From CAVVEQ01 sp963806635 (GTDB lineage: Bacteria; Chloroflexota; Anaerolineae; Anaerolineales; Anaerolineaceae), in contig CAWDZA010000015.1 in assembly GCA_963806635.1 (NCBI GenBank), forward strand, positions 1,054,001 through 1,118,000: a DNA stretch of 64,000 nt. The letters run 5' to 3'. Within the stretch, counting starts at the first letter, position 1, and every line of letters starts with the position of its first letter. The notes beneath the pieces are model-generated. The model was given only the letters and a program-made list of their open reading frames with translations. It was not told the origin of the DNA and did not search any database. The position numbers and the translations under genes were made by a program. This document shows, piece by piece, positions 61,022 through 64,000 of this stretch.

Positions 61022-62134
61022 CTAGTTGATCGCCACCGGATTGTCCGGGTCCGCCGCCGGGTCGAACAGGTGGATCTTATCCATGTTAAAGACCAGATCG
61101 ATCTCTTCGCCAACGGTGTAGCGGGAGCGCGGGTCCACCCGGGCCACAAAGCTGTGTTCTCCAATGACGAGATACAGGTAGATCTCGTTGCCCATCAGCT
61201 CGGTCACATCCACTTTGGCTTTCGTCTTCGCGATGTGGATTCCGGGCGGCAGGAAATCCGGGTTGTAAATGTCCTCCGGGCGGATCCCGAGGATCATGTC
61301 CTTATCAAGATGCTCCTTGTAAACCGCTTTGAGGGTCTCAGGGACGTTGAACGTGAATTCACCGGCGGTGATCACGATATCGCCACCCTGCTTGGTCAAC
61401 CTGACCGGGAAGAAATTCATGGCCGGTGAGCCGATGAATCCTGCCACGAACTGATTCTTGGGGTGGTCGTACATGTTCTGCGGTGTATCAAGCTGCTGCA
61501 GGATGCCCCGGTTCATCACCGCGATGCGGGTGGCCATGGTCATGGCTTCCATCTGGTCGTGGGTAACATAAATGAAGGTGGTCTGCAGGCGCTGGTGCAG
61601 CTTGCTGATCTCGGCGCGGGTCTGGACGCGCAGCTTGGCATCCAGGTTGGAGAGCGGTTCATCGAAGAGGAAGACCTTGGGCTCGCGCACAATGGCCCGT
61701 CCAACAGCCACACGCTGGCGCTGCCCGCCGGAGAGCTCGCGAGGTTTACGCTTGAGCAGGGCTTCGATCCCCAGCACCTTGGCTGCGGCTTCCACACGCT
61801 CTTTGATCTTTTCTTTATCGATCTTGCGCAGTTTCAGCCCGAAAGCCATGTTGTCGTAGACGGTCATGTGCGGGTAGAGCGCATAGGATTGGAACACCAT
61901 AGCGATATCGCGGTCCTTGGGCGGCACCTCGTTCACCACCCGGTCGCCGATCAACACGCTGCCATCGGTGACTTCTTCCAGCCCAGCCAGGCACCTGAGG
62001 GCGGTCGTCTTGCCGCAGCCAGAGGGGCCAACCAGGACCAGGAATTCCTTATCCTCAACATCCAGGTTCAGGTTGTTCAATGCCACAAAATCGCCAAACT
62101 TTTTCGTCACGTTCTTATAAGTTACGCTTGCCAT
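61022..62134 (-). CDS. ugpC: ABC transporter ATPase, UgpC/MalK/MsmK type
   Basis: Sugar-import ATPase, 370 residues: Walker A GPSGCGKTT, Q-loop FQSYALYPHM, signature LSGGQRQR, Walker B FLFDEPLSNLD, H-loop THD, and a C-terminal OB-type regulatory domain (GIRPEDI). AAGGAGGAAG precedes the ATG. Such ATPases often serve several sugar permeases; no permease or binding protein gene is in the window, so it probably works in trans. Confidence 0.93.
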   Translation of the reverse strand: MASVTYKNVTKKFGDFVALNNLNLDVEDKEFLVLVGPSGCGKTTALRCLAGLEEVTDGSVLIGDRVVNEVPPKDRDIAMVFQSYALYPHMTVYDNMAFGLKLRKIDKEKIKERVEAAAKVLGIEALLKRKPRELSGGQRQRVAVGRAIVREPKVFLFDEPLSNLDAKLRVQTRAEISKLHQRLQTTFIYVTHDQMEAMTMATRIAVMNRGILQQLDTPQNMYDHPKNQFVAGFIGSPAMNFFPVRLTKQGGDIVITAGEFTFNVPETLKAVYKEHLDKDMILGIRPEDIYNPDFLPPGIHIAKTKAKVDVTELMGNEIYLYLVIGEHSFVARVDPRSRYTVGEEIDLVFNMDKIHLFDPAADPDNPVAIN

Positions 62135-62168
62135 GTCTTCCTCCTTCCGGAATGAGTATAGTGATTTG

Positions 62169-62198
62169 ATTATAGTGCCAAATAAAAAGGAAACGCAA
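62169..62198 (-). promoter_or_regulatory. Promoter of the UgpC-type ATPase gene
   Basis: Minus-strand TTGCGT (62193-62198), 18-base spacer, TATAAT (62169-62174). The -35 is embedded in a palindrome. Confidence 0.65.
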
Positions 62199-62204
62199 GC
62201 GTTT
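62191..62204. promoter_or_regulatory. LacI-like operator candidate / possible nagB terminator stem
   Basis: AAACGC-AA-GCGTTT, arms perfectly complementary, in the form of LacI-family operators for sugar ABC genes, overlapping the -35 box. Its wider AT-rich flanks (AAAAAGG/CCTTTTT) could also form a nagB terminator stem with T tract. Confidence 0.5.
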
Positions 62205-62267
62205 TTTCCTTTTTCTGCAAGCGGGATTTAGAGAAAATTTGGGGAAGTTACGGGGTGGTAATTGCGG

Positions 62268-63001
62268 TCAGCTTGAGCAAAGTTTGCTCAGAGAATGATC
62301 CAGGATCACCAAAAAATCCGGGTGCTTCTGCAGCACCGAGGCCGGCACTTCTTCTGTAACTGGTCCGAACAGTGCTTTGCAAAGGATATCCTTTTTCCCG
62401 CCTCCGTTCGCCATCAGGATGATTTTCTTCGCACTCATGATCGTCGCCACCCCCATGGTCAGGGCATCGCGAGGGTTATGCGCTCTGGATTGTCGAAGAA
62501 GCGGGTGTTCTTCTGCCAGGTAAAATCCTCCACCTTGGCTGGGTGGGTTGGCGAATCGAACGGGGTGCCAGGCTGGTTGAACCCAATATGTCCATTCAAC
62601 CCGATCCCAAGCACCTGCAGGTCGATCCCACCGCCCTCCTGGATCAGTGACTCATATTTGCGGCAGAATTCAACCGGGTCGGCGTTGAGCCCATCCAGGA
62701 AGTGGCAATTCTCCTTACGGATGTTGATCCGGTTGTAAAAACGGTTGATGAGCGTGTGGGCGCAACTGGCGGGATGCTCCGCTCCCAATCCGCGGTATTC
62801 ATCCAATTGAAAACAGGTGGCTTGAGAAAAATCGATCCTGCCTTCTTCGTGGCGCCTGACAAGTTCATCGAAGAGCGGCAGTGTGGTTGCTCCGGTGGCG
62901 AAACTCAGCCGGCTAGCCGGATTTCGAGTCAATTGCCTGGACACTTCATCCGCTGCATCGTCGGCCCAATTTTCCGGTTCATGGCAAATGATTATCTGCA
63001 A
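62268..63001 (-). CDS. nagB: Glucosamine-6-phosphate deaminase, broken by one deleted base
   Basis: Converts glucosamine 6-phosphate to fructose 6-phosphate and ammonia. The first part (TTG at 63001) has FATGATTLPL, FQLDEYRGL, GLNGHIGFN and reads to ITLAMP-stop; the rest continues in another frame as LTMGVATIMSAKKIILMANG to the C-terminal VTEEVPASVLQKHP. Restoring one C in the CCC run near 62461 rejoins them to 244 residues; 734 bases is one short of a codon multiple. The active-site lid and C-terminal helix are complete. Confidence 0.9.
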
Positions 63002-63146
63002 ATTCTCAACCTGTTGTCGGAATTGATCCTGCGCATCAGGATCGCCGTTAACAATTTTACCGCTTCCGGTGACCTGCTGCTGATGAGTGGCAAAAAAAAT
63101 TCATTCGGATAACGAAAATTTATTTTCACGAAAGAGATGTTGTTAA

Positions 63147-64000
63147 TTACTTTAAAGAATCGTCAAAAAACCGGGTCAACCGCTGGTCATATTCAGGCCG
63201 GTTCTTCTCTTCCCGGTATGCGAGGGCATGTTCACAACCATGGATCACCCAGTTTGGTGTTCCAGGAACCACTTTTAACAATTGCTCCATGTTCTCAATT
63301 GGGATCACATCATCCGTGTCACAATGGATCAACATAAGCGGACGCGGCGGGATTTTGGAGATCTCATTGACCGGACGGGAATCGGTGAAATCATATCCAT
63401 ATAACAGGCGTGTCATCCAAACCGTGGGAATGATAAAAATCTTCGGAAGACCCGTTTCCTTCTGAACGTTTCGCTCCAAAATGGGCAGGATCTCGGAAAA
63501 TGCGCTGTCGACGGCAATAGCCCCAATATCTTCCTCTTCGGCAGCAGCGCCAATGACCGATGCGGCGCCAAGCGAATAACCGAATACCCCGATTTTTCCG
63601 GGCTCATATCCCTTCTCTTCCAGCCAGTCCACGGCTCCCAGCACATCCCTGCGTTCTCTCAAACCGAAGGTGTAACGCGCATCGCTGCTCTCTCCGTGCC
63701 CACGCAGATCTATCATCAGAACTGAGATCCCTTTTTCGTGGAAAGCCCTGGCAAATTCCACAAAATGCCCGGCAAATGCCTTCGTCCGGCTGTCATCCCG
63801 ACCATGGACAAAAATGACCACCCGCTGGTTTACTTCCGAAGGGATATACCAGGCAGCGATGGTGGCATCACCGGTTCGTGCCGGAAAGGTCACATTTTCA
63901 TATTCCAGACCATACTTGCCCGGGTTGGCGGTTGTGTCAAAGGCTCTTTTGGGTAATGTGAGCTGGGTGGCTGCCACCACACCGACCGCAAGAAAAAGGA
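63147..64000 (-). CDS. Membrane-anchored alpha/beta hydrolase, 5' end outside window
   Basis: An alpha/beta hydrolase whose frame stays open to the window edge. The first visible residues (LFLAVGVVAATQ) look like the end of a membrane helix, so the GTG at 63980 is probably not the start. VHGRDDSR gives the oxyanion motif, FGYSLGAAS the nucleophile Ser, and the acid and His lie in HCDTDDVIP and GCEHALAYR. It resembles serine aminopeptidase-like (BEM46/Hydrolase_4) proteins; the substrate is unknown. Confidence 0.82.
   Translation of the reverse strand, partial: LFLAVGVVAATQLTLPKRAFDTTANPGKYGLEYENVTFPARTGDATIAAWYIPSEVNQRVVIFVHGRDDSRTKAFAGHFVEFARAFHEKGISVLMIDLRGHGESSDARYTFGLRERRDVLGAVDWLEEKGYEPGKIGVFGYSLGAASVIGAAAEEEDIGAIAVDSAFSEILPILERNVQKETGLPKIFIIPTVWMTRLLYGYDFTDSRPVNEISKIPPRPLMLIHCDTDDVIPIENMEQLLKVVPGTPNWVIHGCEHALAYREEKNRPEYDQRLTRFFDDSLK

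Noticed and set aside
61463..62155. A 230-residue plus-strand ORF opposite the UgpC-type ATPase
   Set aside because: Exact antisense of a highly conserved ATPase; composition is typical of a mirror frame.
62459..62461. TGA in nagB as selenocysteine
   Set aside because: Continuing in frame gives unrelated residues, whereas the +1 frame gives the conserved deaminase end.
1..64000. CRISPR array, prophage, transposon or integron
   Set aside because: No repeat-spacer pattern, transposase, integrase or terminal inverted repeats were seen on either strand.

Overview
The window reads as one chromosome segment of a bacterium, most likely Chloroflexota class Anaerolineae. That placement is an inference from gene content and protein style: a mevalonate-type decarboxylase, group 3 [NiFe] hydrogenase subunits, tandem CapA-like lipoproteins, a type 5 uracil-DNA glycosylase and a HETSH membrane protein. 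No phylogenetic marker was compared. Nearly all DNA is coding, most genes lie in tight operons with ATGA-type overlaps, and I see no phage, transposon, plasmid or CRISPR material.

Layout. 1-5.8 kb (minus): two CapA-like lipoproteins, a cyclase-family hydrolase, a class III aminotransferase and thioredoxin reductase (cut by the window edge). 5.9-11.5 kb (plus): a thiolase, an AlkZ-like protein and a very large, unusual GH13 protein. 11.5-13.7 kb (minus): two membrane-anchored alpha/beta hydrolases followed by a redoxin whose active-site codon is UGA, read here as selenocysteine. 13.7-19 kb: methyltransferase, UDG, queA, ruvB, upp, moaA. 19-24 kb (minus): a HETSH membrane protein, tpiA, a Ser/Thr kinase and a processive family 2 glycosyltransferase. 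24-25.7 kb: RNase P RNA, a DedA-like protein, uridine kinase and tRNA-Thr(CGT). 25.7-28.2 kb: an MshA-like glycosyltransferase and DNA polymerase IV.

28.3-36.4 kb (plus) is one closely packed nine-gene run: acyl carrier protein, SDR reductase, AMP-dependent ligase, GNAT-like protein, polysaccharide deacetylase, [NiFe] hydrogenase small and large subunits, pepT and yjbQ. 36.4-41.5 kb (minus) is a TetR-controlled ABC exporter operon with a long operator palindrome. 41.6-48.3 kb: two small membrane proteins, KtrA/TrkH potassium uptake, a mevalonate-pathway decarboxylase, an RseP-like protease, a HEAT-repeat protein and acylphosphatase. 48.3-55.1 kb (minus): uvrB, mfd, pth and a secreted Ig-like protein. 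55.2-64 kb: two small membrane/envelope proteins, NAD(P)HX repair enzyme, a membrane spermidine-synthase-like protein, a DUF1461 protein, gpmA, an MsmK/UgpC-type ATPase, nagB and an alpha/beta hydrolase cut by the edge.

Two themes stand out. First, the redoxin at 11472-11942 has a UPYC active site with a well-placed SECIS-like hairpin, and ordinary gene calling would truncate it. Second, four otherwise normal genes (thiolase, family 2 glycosyltransferase, gpmA, nagB) are each broken by exactly one inserted or deleted base, and the kinase upstream of tpiA probably is too. This looks more like a consensus sequence with residual indels than gene decay, so single-base evidence in this window should be treated with care.
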